From Blastococcus haudaquaticus (GTDB lineage Bacteria; Actinomycetota; Actinomycetes; Mycobacteriales; Geodermatophilaceae): 64,000 bases of DNA. The stretch covers positions 186,001 through 250,000 of the forward strand of contig NZ_OCNK01000002.1 in NCBI RefSeq assembly GCF_900230285.1, given 5' to 3'. The notes under the pieces were generated by a model. It was given only the letters and a program-made list of their open reading frames with translations. It had not been told where the DNA came from and searched no databases. Shown one piece after another: positions 47,893-57,994 of this stretch; within the stretch, counting starts at the first letter, position 1, and the number at the start of each line of letters is the position of its first letter. Both the position numbers and the translations under genes were made by a program.

Positions 47893-48876
47893 CTACTTCA
47901 GGGCCAGGGCGTTCACCGGTGAGCCGGCGCCACCGGTGATCGGGAGGGGAGCCGCGGAGAGCATGAACTCGTAGACGCCGTCAGCAGCACAGTCCTCACC
48001 GATCGCCTGGAGGTCCCAGATCTCGCCGAACGGGATGCCCATGTGCACGAGGGCCACGACGTGCAGCGGCTGGAAGAGGTCGATCTCGTTCGGTCGCACC
48101 TCGCATCCCCACGTGTCCGACGCGACGGCGGCGACGTCGTGGGCGTGCAGCCAGGGTGCGACGTGCAGTGACAGGCCCGGTGCCGGGCCGCCGGCGAAAT
48201 CACCCCAGGCACCCCGGCGTGCCTCCAGCAGGCCCGTCCGCACGATCACGGTGTCCCCTGTGCGGATCTCGACGCCCTGCGCCTCCGCGGTGGCGTCCAG
48301 TTCGTCGGGGCTGATCGCGTGACCCGGGTCGAGGCTGTCGCGACCGAGATGCCGCGCGACGTCGAGAAGGACGCCGCGCGTGACGAAGTCCTGCTGGTAC
48401 TTCTCGATGCCGCAGCGACCGGCACCGGCCGAGGTCACCGTCGCGGCATCGAAACCGTTGTAGAGCTTGCCGTGCCAGAAGATGTGCGCCAGCGCGTCCC
48501 ACTGGGTTCCTGCCTGGTTGGGCATCACGAGGACGTCGTCGGCGAAACCGAAGCCCTTCGCCGGTCCGAAGCCGGCGGGCAGCGGATCCTGCGCACCGGC
48601 CAGGTGATCGGTGCCGGTGGCGGTCATCATGTTCAGCGGGTTGGCCCGGAACCCCCCCGACTGCGGCCCGTGCAGGTCGTAGGGAAGCGACATCGAGATG
48701 ACCTTCCCCTGCCGGACCAGCCGCGCCGCCGCGGTCACCTGTTCCGGCCCGACATGGTTCATGGCGCCGCGCTGGTCCTCGGCGCCCCAGCGTCCCCAGT
48801 TGGAGAACCGGGCGATGTAGTCCTCGATGATCTCTGCGCCGCGGAACGATGCTGCGGCTGAACTCGTAGGCGACAT
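47893..48876 (-). CDS. cyclase family protein (metal-dependent hydrolase)
   Basis: Member of the cyclase/kynurenine-formamidase/isatin-hydrolase family (PF04199), 327 aa. The metal-site motif is NQAGTQWDALAHIFWHGKLYNG, given partly: GTQWDALAH replaces the usual GTHxDxPxH, so the first histidine is a glutamine. DTVIVRTGLLEARRGAW and VASDTWGCEV follow, then HMGIPFGEIWDL. This Q-variant is a recognisable actinobacterial subgroup with unknown substrate. It is the last gene of the livGFHM-substrate-binding-protein operon, 40 bp after it, so it probably hydrolyses the imported compound. Confidence 0.85.
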   Translation of the reverse strand: MSPTSSAAASFRGAEIIEDYIARFSNWGRWGAEDQRGAMNHVGPEQVTAAARLVRQGKVISMSLPYDLHGPQSGGFRANPLNMMTATGTDHLAGAQDPLPAGFGPAKGFGFADDVLVMPNQAGTQWDALAHIFWHGKLYNGFDAATVTSAGAGRCGIEKYQQDFVTRGVLLDVARHLGRDSLDPGHAISPDELDATAEAQGVEIRTGDTVIVRTGLLEARRGAWGDFAGGPAPGLSLHVAPWLHAHDVAAVASDTWGCEVRPNEIDLFQPLHVVALVHMGIPFGEIWDLQAIGEDCAADGVYEFMLSAAPLPITGGAGSPVNALALK

Positions 48877-48916
48877 CGCCCGGTCCTCCTGGCTGTAGGC
48901 GGGTGTGCGGTCGGGA

Positions 48917-50194
48917 CTACTCGGTGATGCCGGACTCGTAGACGTCGATCAGCTCGCCGACGTCCTCCCAGGAGGTGCCGTCGAAACGCAGCATCTGGTA
49001 GTCGTGCACCAGGCGGCCGCTCTCCCCCGCGATCAGGTCGGCGCCGGGAACCAGCACGTCGCTCTCCTCGCCGTCGATCGCCATCCAGGCCTCGTTGAAG
49101 GCCTCGCTGGTGATCTCCTCGTCGCCGATCGACTCCAGCGCGGACAGGACCGCCTGGCAGGCCCCGTAGCCGTTGGCGGTGAAGGTGAGATCCGGGTCCG
49201 CCCCCTCGCCGTACTGCTCGATGACCTCGCGGTAGCGCTGGATGCCCTCGTCGTCGGCCCATCGGGAGTCGGACGGGTCCTTGAGCCAGGCTGCTCCGTA
49301 GATGCCCTCGGCCGCGTCCAGGCCGGCGGGCTCCAAGTTGGTCTTGATGGAGGTGCCACCCGAGTACACGATGACCTTCACCGGCCAGCCGATCTCGTCG
49401 ATGTACTTGATCGCGTTGGCCTGGCCCGCGGTGCCGGGGTTCATGTACAGGACGTTCACTCCGGCGGCCTGCAGCTGGTTGAGCTGCGAGGTCCAGTCGG
49501 CGAGCGTGGGCTCGACCCGCAGCCGGTTCTCCTCCGGGAAGACCGTCGCGGCGTCCCCGCCGAGACCTGCCTCGATGCCCGCGATGTGGCTGTCGGCCAG
49601 CGTGTTGTTCAGGGAGATCAGCCCGATCTCGGGCGCGGGGAACTCCTCCGGGTGGTCCATGACGTAGCTGGTGACGGCCTCGGCCTCCCAGCTGAGGTCC
49701 GGCCACCAGGCGTGCGTGAAGGGGAATTCGTCGACGCGGCTGAACTCCGCGTTCCCGGCCAGGACGATGTGCGGGACCTGGCTCTCGTTCATGTAGGGCT
49801 GGATGGCGACGTTGGTGCCGCCGAAGGAGATGAACGCCGCGACCTGCTCCTGCTCGACGGCCTCCCGGGCGTTGGCGGTCAGCCGTGCGGGGTCGTACGC
49901 ATCGTCGGCGGCGGTGTACTCGATCTGGCGCCCGTTGACGCCGCCGTCCTCGTTGGCCGCGGCGAAGCAGGCGGCGATGGCCTGGCTCGCGTTGGAGAAG
50001 ACGGCGTACGGCCCGCTGAACGGGAAGCTGCCGCCGATCTTGATGGCCTCGTCGGTGACCCCCTGCGCGCCACCGCCGCTCTCCGCCTCGCGGCGGTCGG
50101 AACCGCCACAGGCGGTGGCCGACATCGCCACCACCAACGTGATGGCGGCAACCCCCCGCGTCCGCGGGATCGTGCGTCTGGTGGACCGGCTCAT
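48917..50194 (-). CDS. branched-chain amino acid-type ABC substrate-binding lipoprotein
   Basis: Extracytoplasmic solute-binding protein of the LivJ/LivK type (Peripla_BP_6), 425 aa. The N-terminal signal with RTRGVAAITLVVAMSATACGG is a lipoprotein signal; the lipobox cysteine is in SATAC near residue 27. The mature protein begins with DEAIKIGGSFPFSGPYAVF and continues with two alternating alpha/beta lobes. The ATG has AGGAGG upstream, and it overlaps the livM stop (ATGA). In this family the ligand ranges from amino acids to aromatic acids and amides; the following cyclase-type hydrolase argues against a plain amino acid (inference). Confidence 0.9.
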   Translation of the reverse strand: MSRSTRRTIPRTRGVAAITLVVAMSATACGGSDRREAESGGGAQGVTDEAIKIGGSFPFSGPYAVFSNASQAIAACFAAANEDGGVNGRQIEYTAADDAYDPARLTANAREAVEQEQVAAFISFGGTNVAIQPYMNESQVPHIVLAGNAEFSRVDEFPFTHAWWPDLSWEAEAVTSYVMDHPEEFPAPEIGLISLNNTLADSHIAGIEAGLGGDAATVFPEENRLRVEPTLADWTSQLNQLQAAGVNVLYMNPGTAGQANAIKYIDEIGWPVKVIVYSGGTSIKTNLEPAGLDAAEGIYGAAWLKDPSDSRWADDEGIQRYREVIEQYGEGADPDLTFTANGYGACQAVLSALESIGDEEITSEAFNEAWMAIDGEESDVLVPGADLIAGESGRLVHDYQMLRFDGTSWEDVGELIDVYESGITE

Positions 50195-51294
50195 GACTGT
50201 TCCTCCTGTGATCGAGCGTTGGTTGAGCTGCGCCGGACGAGCCGGTTGCGCGCCTGCCTGACCAGTCCGGCCAGTCCGCGGGGGAAGAAGTAGATGACGA
50301 GCAGCAGGGCCGCGGCGTAGACCACCTGTTGCCACTGACCCGCCGCCGCGGGATCGACGAACCCGCCGAGGCTCTCGGGGACGAAGACGACGAACGCGGC
50401 GCCGATGATCGCCCCGACGAACGACCGGCTACCGCCGACGACGGCGCCGGCGATCAGCGAGATCGACAGCAGGAAGGTGAAGCTGTCCGGCGTCGACGTG
50501 CGGGTGGTCAGGTGGAACAGGGCACCGCCCAGGGCCGCCACCGCCGCACTCACGGCGAACACCGCGACGGTGATCCGGTTGGTCGGGATGGCGTGCGCCG
50601 CCGCCATGACGCGCGAGGACGCCGCGGCGTCGAGGGCTCGTCCCATCCGCCCGCGCAGCATGTTGGAGAGCAGCCAGAAGACGACCGCCAGGACGACGAG
50701 GTTGACGAGGAACAGCCACTGCGGGGACGAGAAGGGCAGGCCTGGTGGGGCCTCCACCCGCGGGGTGGTCTTCCCGAAGGGGCCGCCGGTCAGCCAGTCC
50801 AGCCGGGTGAGCAGCGGTGGCAGGAGCAAGGCGATGGCCAGAGTGATGAGCCCGAGGTTCATGCCACCCAGTCGCAACGCCGGCAGACCCAGCAGGGCCC
50901 CGACCACCAGGCCGACCACCAGCGACGCCAGGACCGCCAGCGGCCACGGGACGCCGTGGTCGGCCACCAGGATCGCCGTCGTGTACGCGCCGATCCCGAA
51001 CAGCGCGCCGTGGCCGGCCGAGATGGTGCCTGCCCAGCCCAGCAGCAGGTTCAGTCCGCCGATCGCGATGGCGAAGGTGACCACCCGGTTGAGCTGGAAG
51101 AACTGGAAGTCGCTGATGACGCTCGCCGGGGCGAGGGCGGCCAGCAGCAGGACGACGGCGAGAGCCGCCGTCCACCAGGCAGTCCGCAGGCCGACTCGCG
51201 GGGCGGGTGGAAGTGCGTGCGACGTCGACACGGTGATTTCGCTGTCCCTCTCGGCCGGGGGTCGGACGACGGCCGGGGTCCGCGCGCCGCTCAT
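50191..51294 (-). CDS. livM: branched-chain amino acid-type ABC permease, LivM
   Basis: Membrane permease of the HAAT family, 367 aa, with about nine to ten segments. Family marks are LNLLLGWAGTISAGHGALFGIGAY, shown partly, LRLGGMNLGLITLAIA and GRMGRALDAAASSRVMAAAHAIPTN, ending with YFFPRGLAGLV. The N-terminal 35 residues are a soluble extension; a GTG 20 codons in is an alternative start. The ATG overlaps the livH stop and the stop overlaps the binding-protein ATG. Confidence 0.9.
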   Translation of the reverse strand: MSGARTPAVVRPPAERDSEITVSTSHALPPAPRVGLRTAWWTAALAVVLLLAALAPASVISDFQFFQLNRVVTFAIAIGGLNLLLGWAGTISAGHGALFGIGAYTTAILVADHGVPWPLAVLASLVVGLVVGALLGLPALRLGGMNLGLITLAIALLLPPLLTRLDWLTGGPFGKTTPRVEAPPGLPFSSPQWLFLVNLVVLAVVFWLLSNMLRGRMGRALDAAASSRVMAAAHAIPTNRITVAVFAVSAAVAALGGALFHLTTRTSTPDSFTFLLSISLIAGAVVGGSRSFVGAIIGAAFVVFVPESLGGFVDPAAAGQWQQVVYAAALLLVIYFFPRGLAGLVRQARNRLVRRSSTNARSQEEQS

Positions 51295-52172
51295 GCCCGC
51301 ACGCTCGAGACCCGGCCGAACAAACCCTGCGGGCGGAGCAGCAGGACGAGGAAGATCACCGCGAACGGCACGACCAGCTGCAGGTCCGAGCCGATGCCCG
51401 GGATGTAGCGGCTGGCGAGGTTGGCGGCGACGCCGAGCACGAGGCCGCCCACGACTGCGCCGCCGCGGCTCTCGAACCCGCCCAGGGTGGCGGCGGCCAG
51501 CGCCAGCAGGAGGGAGCTGTCCATCATCGCGGGCGACACCCCCAGCGTCGGCGCGAAGATGACGCCGGCCACCGCACCGACGGTCGCGGCCAGCCCCCAG
51601 CCGAGCGCCAGCATCCGGCCCACGTCGATGGAGAGGAGTCGGGCCGAGGCGGGGTTCTGCGCGGCGGCCCGCATCCGCAGGCCGAGGGTCGTGAACCGGA
51701 AGAAGGCGCCGGCCAGCAGCAGCGTCACCAGGACGACTGCCGCGGCCCCGAGCTGCTGGGCGGTCAGCCGGGCGCCGAACACCTCGACGCTGCCGCCACC
51801 GAAGGGGCTCTGCAGCTGCTGCGGGTCGTCGCCCCAGATCAGCGCGACGACCGCCTGGAGCCCGATCAGCAGCGCGACCGTCACGGTGAGCATGACGAGG
51901 GGGCTCGATCCTTCGACCGGACGGATGAAGACCCGCTCGATCAGGGCCCCCAGGACGAAGCTGGCCGCCAGGACCAGCACGAGGGCGAGCCAGAAGTTCA
52001 TCCCGTTGCTCACCAGGCTCCACGCCAGGTAGGCCGACGCGGTCGCCATCACGCCCTGGGCGAAGTTGACCGCCCCGGTGCCCTGGAAGACGAGGCAGAT
52101 GGCCAGGGCGAGGCTGGCGTAGATGAAACCGCTGCCCAGGCCGGACAGGACCTGCTGCCAGAGCTCGGTCAT
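51291..52172 (-). CDS. livH: branched-chain amino acid-type ABC permease, LivH
   Basis: Membrane permease partner of LivM, 293 aa with about eight segments. Typical pattern: GLGSGFIYASLALAICLVFQGTGAVNFAQG (given partly: LVFQGTGAVNFAQG), ERVFIRPVEGSSPLV, LGLRMRAAAQNPASARLLSID and ALAAATLGGFESRGGAVVGG. ATG overlaps livF stop (ATGA); stop overlaps livM start. Together with LivM it forms the channel of the importer. Confidence 0.9.
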   Translation of the reverse strand: MTELWQQVLSGLGSGFIYASLALAICLVFQGTGAVNFAQGVMATASAYLAWSLVSNGMNFWLALVLVLAASFVLGALIERVFIRPVEGSSPLVMLTVTVALLIGLQAVVALIWGDDPQQLQSPFGGGSVEVFGARLTAQQLGAAAVVLVTLLLAGAFFRFTTLGLRMRAAAQNPASARLLSIDVGRMLALGWGLAATVGAVAGVIFAPTLGVSPAMMDSSLLLALAAATLGGFESRGGAVVGGLVLGVAANLASRYIPGIGSDLQLVVPFAVIFLVLLLRPQGLFGRVSSVRA

Positions 52173-52902
52173 GCCGGCCGGCCGGTCTGCTCGGCGCCGA
52201 GGTACGCGTCCTGCACGGCAGTGTTCTCCCTCAGTTCGGCGGCGCTGCCGGACGCGACGACGCGGCCGGATTCGAGGACGTAGGCGCGGTCGACCACCGC
52301 GAGAGCCCGCCGGGCGTTCTGCTCCGCGAGCAGGACGGCCAGCTGCCACTCCGCCTGGAGGACGCGGAGGCTGCGCAGGATCTCGGTGGTCACCATCGGG
52401 GCGAGCCCGAGCGACGGCTCGTCGACCAGCAGGAGCCGCGGACGGCCGAGGATGGCGCGCGCGATCGCGAGCATCTGCTGCTGGCCACCCGAGAGCGCGC
52501 CGGCCTGGCGCCGGGAGAAGTCGCGCAGAATCGGGAACAGCTCGTGAACCGCTGCGAGGTCCTCCTTCACCTGACCACGCAGCCGCGATCCGCGGGCGAG
52601 AGTCCCCAGCGTGAGGTTCTCCTCGACGGTCAGGTCGACGAAGGTGCCGCGGCCCTCCGGCACGTGGCCCACGCCGAGCCGGGCGACGCGGTGTGCCGCC
52701 CAGCCGGTGACGTCCCGCTCGTCGAAGACGACCGCGCCCTCCACCGAGACCGTTCCCGAGATGGCCCGCAGCGTCGTGGTCTTGCCGGCACCGTTGGCGC
52801 CCAGCAGGGCCACCATCTCCCCCCCGGTGACCGCGAGGTCCATGCCGTGCAGTGCCTGGACGCCGTCGTACGCGGCCCGCACCCCGGTGAGCTGCAGGAG
52901 GG

Positions 52903-52906
<4 letters not shown>
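52169..52906 (-). CDS. livF: ABC transporter ATP-binding protein, LivF
   Basis: ATPase subunit of 245 aa. Walker A GANGAGKTT at about 36-44, Q-loop region replaced by the LivF pattern GVGHVPEGRGTFVDLTVEENL, signature LSGGQQQMLAIARA, Walker B LLLVDEPSLGLAP and the switch histidine position occupied by glutamate-glutamine (LLAEQN), as is usual in LivF. Couples ATP hydrolysis to import through LivHM. Overlaps livG by four bases and livH by four. Confidence 0.92.
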
Positions 52907-53727
<821 letters not shown>

Positions 53728-53779
53728 GTGATCCGACCCGGTGGGCTCGTGTGACGCATGACACCGGACAGTACGGATT

Positions 53780-53791
53780 GATGGCGCCATC
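53780..53791. promoter_or_regulatory. perfect 12-bp palindrome upstream of livG
   Basis: GATGGCGCCATC, perfectly symmetric, 53 bp upstream of the livG ATG in the livG/MBL divergent region. Candidate operator. Confidence 0.45.
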
Positions 53792-53803
53792 TCGGTTGGC
53801 GCA

Positions 53804-53818
53804 GTGAACAGGATTCAC
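53804..53818. promoter_or_regulatory. GTGAA-N5-TTCAC inverted repeat
   Basis: GTGAA-CAGGA-TTCAC, perfect 5-bp arms with 5-bp spacer, 12 bp from the preceding palindrome. It may be a binding site for the PucR-type regulator encoded downstream or for another local factor. Confidence 0.45.
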
Positions 53819-54011
53819 CAGGTCTGTCGTGCACGCTGCCAAAGCGATGCCCAGGGTCAGCGCACTAGCGTCCGTCCTGAGCTGTCGCCCACATCACTTC
53901 CCGCCTCCCGGGCGTGGAGGCCTGCGCGGCGCGCGGCGCCTGTCCGGGCGCACGGCAGCTCGTCCGTCATCAGCGGGAGACCGGCGCTCCCCGAGCACCC
54001 GAGGAGAACCG

Positions 54012-54953
54012 ATGCACCCGACCTCCCTCAGCCCCTTCCCGCCGGGGCCGGCGACCCTGCAGGAGGTCAGCGACGGCATCTACGCCTACCTCCAGCCCGA
54101 CGGCAGCTGGTACCTCAACAACACCGGCTTCCTGGTCACGCGCACCGGCGTGATCAGCGTGGACGCGACGTCCACGGAACGGCGCACGCGCGCCTACCTC
54201 GAGACCATCAGCCGGATCTCCGACCAACCGGTGCGGACCCTGGTGAACACGCACCACCACGGTGACCACACCTACGGCAACTACCTGTTCGCCGGGGCCA
54301 CCATCGTCGCCCACGACCGGACCCGCGAGGAGCTGCTGGCCGCCGGCCCGCCGGCGAACCTGGGACTGTTCGACGACGTGGACTGGGGGGACGTCGCGGT
54401 GGCTCCTCCCTTCCTCACCTACGACCGCGGGGTCACGCTCTGGGCCGACGACCTCCGGTGCGAGGTCCGCCACGTCGGAACGCCCGCGCACACCACCAAC
54501 GACTCCATCGTCTGGATCCCGGAGCGGTCGGTGCTGTTCTGCGGCGACCTGCTGTTCAACGGCGGTACACCGTTCCTGCTGATGGGCTCGGTGGCCGGCG
54601 CGCTCGAGGTCCTCGAGACCGTCGTCCAGCCGCTGGGCGCCGAGACGATCGTCTCCGGCCACGGACCCGTCTCCGGACCGGAGCTCGTCGACGACATCGC
54701 CGGCTACCTGCGGTTCGTCCTCGACGTCGCGGCCAAGGGCCGGGCGGCCGGCCTCACCCCGCTCGAGACCGCCCGGGAGACCGACCTCGGCGCGTATGCC
54801 GAGCTCACCGACGCCGAGCGCATCGTCGGCAACCTGCACCGGGCCTACCGGGAGCTGGACGGTGCCGAGCGGGGCGCCCCGATCGACATCGTGGCCGCAC
54901 TCCAGGACATGGTCGCCTACAACGGCGGCCGCCCCCTCACCTGCCTCGCCTGA
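54012..54953 (+). CDS. MBL-fold metallo-hydrolase
   Basis: Metallo-beta-lactamase-superfamily hydrolase, 313 aa. The zinc motif is NTHHHGDHTYG (HxHxDH) at about 76-86, further ligands are His in VRHVGTPAHTTND, Asp in FCGDLLFNGGTPF and His in VSGHGPVSGPE. The group resembles SoxH/quinoprotein-relay-type and cyclase-like hydrolases seen beside aromatic or amide degradation genes. The ATG follows GAGGAG. It starts a rightward operon with a fumarylacetoacetate-hydrolase family gene (17-bp gap) and is divergent from the liv importer operon. Confidence 0.88.
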   Translation: MHPTSLSPFPPGPATLQEVSDGIYAYLQPDGSWYLNNTGFLVTRTGVISVDATSTERRTRAYLETISRISDQPVRTLVNTHHHGDHTYGNYLFAGATIVAHDRTREELLAAGPPANLGLFDDVDWGDVAVAPPFLTYDRGVTLWADDLRCEVRHVGTPAHTTNDSIVWIPERSVLFCGDLLFNGGTPFLLMGSVAGALEVLETVVQPLGAETIVSGHGPVSGPELVDDIAGYLRFVLDVAAKGRAAGLTPLETARETDLGAYAELTDAERIVGNLHRAYRELDGAERGAPIDIVAALQDMVAYNGGRPLTCLA

Positions 54954-54970
54954 CCGACAGGAGCACTCCC

Positions 54971-55906
54971 ATGCGCTGGTCCACCTACCTCTCCCCCACC
55001 GACGGCCGCGAGCACGTGGCCCTCTCCCGCGACGGCCGCCTGCACGGGCTGCGGAACGTCTCCAGCTTGCTCGAGTTGCTGGGCGACGGCTTCGAGGAGC
55101 GGATGGCCGAAGCCGCCGAGCTCGCTGTGCGCGACCCGTTCGAGGTCGTCGAGGAAGAGGGGGCCCGATTCCTCGCGCCGATCCCCTCGCCACCGTCCGT
55201 CCGCGACTTCATGGCCTTCGAGGAGCACGTCAGGACGAGCAGCGAGGCCCTGGGCCAGAGCGTCAACCCGGTCTGGTACGAGATCCCCCTGTTCTACTTC
55301 ACCAATCCGGCCGCGGTGCACGGCCCGCACGACGACGTCGCCGTCTCCCCCGGGTCCGTGCGGTTCGACTACGAGCTGGAGATCGCCGCGGTCGTCGGCC
55401 GTGGCGGCAGCAACCTGGAGCCGGCCACGGCGGAGGGCCACATCGCCGGCTACATGGTGCTGTGCGACTGGAGCGCGCGCGACCTGCAGGAGCAGGAGAT
55501 GCGCGGCCTGCTCGGGCCCGCCAAGGGCAAGGACGGGGCGACCAGCTTCAGCCGTTACCTCGTCACACCGGACGAGCTGGCGCCCTACCGCGCCGGCAAC
55601 GCCTACGACTTGGCCATGACGGCGCAGGTGAACGGTGAGCAGTACTCCCGGGGCACGTTCTCCACGATCTACTGGAGCTTCGCCGAACTCATGGCCTATG
55701 CCTCGCGGGGCACCACCCTGCGGCCGGGCGACGTCATCGGCAGCGGGACCGTGGGCACCGGCTGCATCCTCGAGCTGTCCCGCGTGCACGGGGAGGAGAA
55801 GTTTCCCTGGCTCCGAGCCGGCGACCAGGTCCGTCTCGAGGTCGAGCACGTCGGCGTGATCGACGCCAACGTCGTCCCCGGACCCGCGGCCGTGCCGCTG
55901 CGCTGA
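54971..55906 (+). CDS. fumarylacetoacetate hydrolase family protein
   Basis: Metal-dependent C-C hydrolase or decarboxylase of the FAH family, 311 aa. The FAH catalytic domain starts near residue 80 (VRDFMAFEEHV with the catalytic His/Glu) and has the metal ligands in FDYELEIAAVVGRGG (Glu-x-Glu) and the CDWSARDLQEQEM motif, then GDVIGSGTVGTGC. Members cleave fumarylacetoacetate, acylpyruvates or open-ring aromatic products. With an MBL hydrolase, an importer and a PucR regulator adjacent, it probably acts late in catabolism of the imported acid. AGGAG precedes the ATG. Confidence 0.88.
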   Translation: MRWSTYLSPTDGREHVALSRDGRLHGLRNVSSLLELLGDGFEERMAEAAELAVRDPFEVVEEEGARFLAPIPSPPSVRDFMAFEEHVRTSSEALGQSVNPVWYEIPLFYFTNPAAVHGPHDDVAVSPGSVRFDYELEIAAVVGRGGSNLEPATAEGHIAGYMVLCDWSARDLQEQEMRGLLGPAKGKDGATSFSRYLVTPDELAPYRAGNAYDLAMTAQVNGEQYSRGTFSTIYWSFAELMAYASRGTTLRPGDVIGSGTVGTGCILELSRVHGEEKFPWLRAGDQVRLEVEHVGVIDANVVPGPAAVPLR

Positions 55907-55987
55907 ACGATGGTCAGCGGACGACGGCGGAGGCGCTCCGGCGCTCCCGCGGTCGCTAGTCTCCGGCGATGCCCATGTGCACAGACA

Positions 55988-56014
55988 TGTCGGGTCTCGT
56001 AGTGCATCCCGACA
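55988..56014. promoter_or_regulatory. TGTCGGG...CCCGACA inverted repeat before the PucR-type gene
   Basis: TGTCGGG (55988-55994) and CCCGACA (56008-56014), perfect 7-bp arms with a 13-bp spacer, just upstream of the likely regulator start. Candidate autoregulatory site or leader hairpin. Confidence 0.4.
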
Positions 56015-56027
56015 ACCCGGGGCCCGC

Positions 56028-57935
56028 GTGACCGGCCGCCGCGCTCCTCGGGGGACGGGCGCCGTCGCGCCGCCGGTGGCCGGTCCCGATCACCGCTGGG
56101 CCGCGGCCATGTCGATCAGCGCCGACCTGCTGCGTGCCGTCAACCGGGACGCCACGGTCCCGGATGTGCTCGCCCTGGCGGCGCGCCACGCATGCCGGCT
56201 GCTGGGGACGGAGTTCGCCGCCGTCTTCCAGGTGGCCGACGGCGACCGCCTGGTGGTCGGTGGCTCGCACGGCCTCAGCGCCCAGTACGTCGACCTGGTG
56301 AACAACGCCGAACCGCTCACCTTGTCGGTCCGGAGCTTCCGGACACCGAGCACCAGCGCTGTGCTCGGCGGCCATGCCATCGCCCTGTCCGACGCCCTGG
56401 CCGATCCCGACAGTGCCCAGTGGGCCGACATGGCGAAGATGCAGGGCTACCGCGCGCTGCTCGCTGCCCCCATGCACGGGCTGGGTGGTGTCGCCCTGGG
56501 CTCGATCACGGCGTACAGCCGGACCGTTCGCGATTTCACCCCTGAGGACGTGCGTCTGATCGAACTGCTGGCCGAGCACACGGCGGGCGCCCTGGAAGCG
56601 GCGCGCCGTCGTGACGACCAGAACGTGGAGGCCGACCAGCTCCGGCTGCGGAGCGCACAGGCGGCCGCTGACGGTGAACGCCGCGCCCGGCTGCTGCGCC
56701 TGCACGTCGAGCTCTGCGACGCCGTGCTGGCCAGCCGAGGAGTCGCCGGCATCGTCGAGGCCGTGGCCGAGGCGGTCGACGGCTCCGCCGCAATGTGGGA
56801 CACCGGTCTGCGGGTCAGTGCCTGGTCGAGCACCGGACGGGGCACCGACGACCGTGAGGAGCTGCTGTCCCGCCTCCGCGCGGCGGCGGAGGCCGCGCAG
56901 ACGAGCCCGCCGACGAGCACGGTGGGGGTGCTGCGGGCCGGCTCTGTCGGTCCGCCGACCTGGGTCGCCCCCATCGCTGTCCACGACCACGTGCGCGGAT
57001 GGCTGACCGTCACAGGCCCCGGCCTGGACCTGCTGTCGTCGGCCGACCCGGCTGACATCACGCTGCCCGTGGCCCTCGAGCTGCAGGCCACCCAGCACCA
57101 GGTCGAGATCGAGGCCCGTATCGCGAGCGACCTGCTGACCGAGCTGCTGGCCGACACGGCGGAGATCCGGGCCCCCATGCTCCACTCGCGGGCCGAAGCG
57201 CTCGGCCACGACCTCCGCGCACCTCACTTCGCAGCTCTCCTGACTCCGACGCCGACAGCTGCGGGCCGGCGGCCCGAGCGCATCGCCCAGGCGCGAGACC
57301 TCTCTCGCCTCACGACGCGGCTCGTGCACATGTCACCCCGGCCGCTGATCGGGATCATGGACGGAAAGCTGCTGGCACTGGTCCCCCAGCGCGCCGCCGA
57401 GCCGTCCGGGCCGACACCGGTCGACACGGGCGACGGCGCCATGCTGACGCTCCTGACCGACGCAGCGGCGGCCCTGTACCCGGACCGCCGCGTGCACGTC
57501 CTGGTCAGGCGCGACGTCCTCGGCGTGGCGGCGTACCGCAGCACGTACCTCCTGCTCGCGCGAGCCGCCGAACTGCTGACCGAGCACTCCCCCGACCTGC
57601 TGGACATCGGCCAGTTCGGTCTCTACGGGGTCATGCTGGACTCGGGCCCCGGCGAGGCGCTGACCGACTTCGCCCGCACGCTCCTGGAACCGCTGGCGAC
57701 CTCGAACGCGAGCAGCAGATCAGCTCTGCTGGCGACGCTGGAGAACTGGCTGGCCAGCGGCACGTCCGTGCACGAGTGCAGCCGGCGCATGTACCTGCAC
57801 CGCAACACGGTGGCCTATCGGCTGCGCAAGATCGAGGAGATGCTGAGCGTCGACCTGTCGAAGCCCGACGACGTCCTGAGGATCCAGCTGGCCATGGTCG
57901 TCGCCACCGTGTCGGGATGGCTCACCGCGCGGTAG
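56028..57935 (+). CDS. PucR/CdaR-type GAF transcriptional regulator
   Basis: Regulator of about 635 aa (608 if the ATG at 56109 is the start; the intervening residues are low complexity). A GAF sensory domain lies at about 40-190 (ARHACRLLGTEFAAVFQVADGD shown partly, ending with LIELLAEHTAGALEAA), a long middle region follows, and the C-terminal HTH_30 domain has CSRRMYLHRNTVAYRLRKI. Such proteins activate catabolic genes in response to aromatic or purine-like compounds. It follows the FAH gene by 121 bp and probably controls the MBL-FAH and liv operons. Confidence 0.85.
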   Translation: MTGRRAPRGTGAVAPPVAGPDHRWAAAMSISADLLRAVNRDATVPDVLALAARHACRLLGTEFAAVFQVADGDRLVVGGSHGLSAQYVDLVNNAEPLTLSVRSFRTPSTSAVLGGHAIALSDALADPDSAQWADMAKMQGYRALLAAPMHGLGGVALGSITAYSRTVRDFTPEDVRLIELLAEHTAGALEAARRRDDQNVEADQLRLRSAQAAADGERRARLLRLHVELCDAVLASRGVAGIVEAVAEAVDGSAAMWDTGLRVSAWSSTGRGTDDREELLSRLRAAAEAAQTSPPTSTVGVLRAGSVGPPTWVAPIAVHDHVRGWLTVTGPGLDLLSSADPADITLPVALELQATQHQVEIEARIASDLLTELLADTAEIRAPMLHSRAEALGHDLRAPHFAALLTPTPTAAGRRPERIAQARDLSRLTTRLVHMSPRPLIGIMDGKLLALVPQRAAEPSGPTPVDTGDGAMLTLLTDAAAALYPDRRVHVLVRRDVLGVAAYRSTYLLLARAAELLTEHSPDLLDIGQFGLYGVMLDSGPGEALTDFARTLLEPLATSNASSRSALLATLENWLASGTSVHECSRRMYLHRNTVAYRLRKIEEMLSVDLSKPDDVLRIQLAMVVATVSGWLTAR

Positions 57936-57994
57936 ATGTCCGGGGGAACGCCGGACGGAACAGCGCGCAGCCGTCCGGCGCTGCACCACCTGTG

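Noticed and set aside
47893-48876. Cyclase-family gene considered as the kynurenine formamidase partner of kynureninase
   Set aside because: It is 15 kb away at the end of a liv operon, and its metal motif has Gln in place of the first His.
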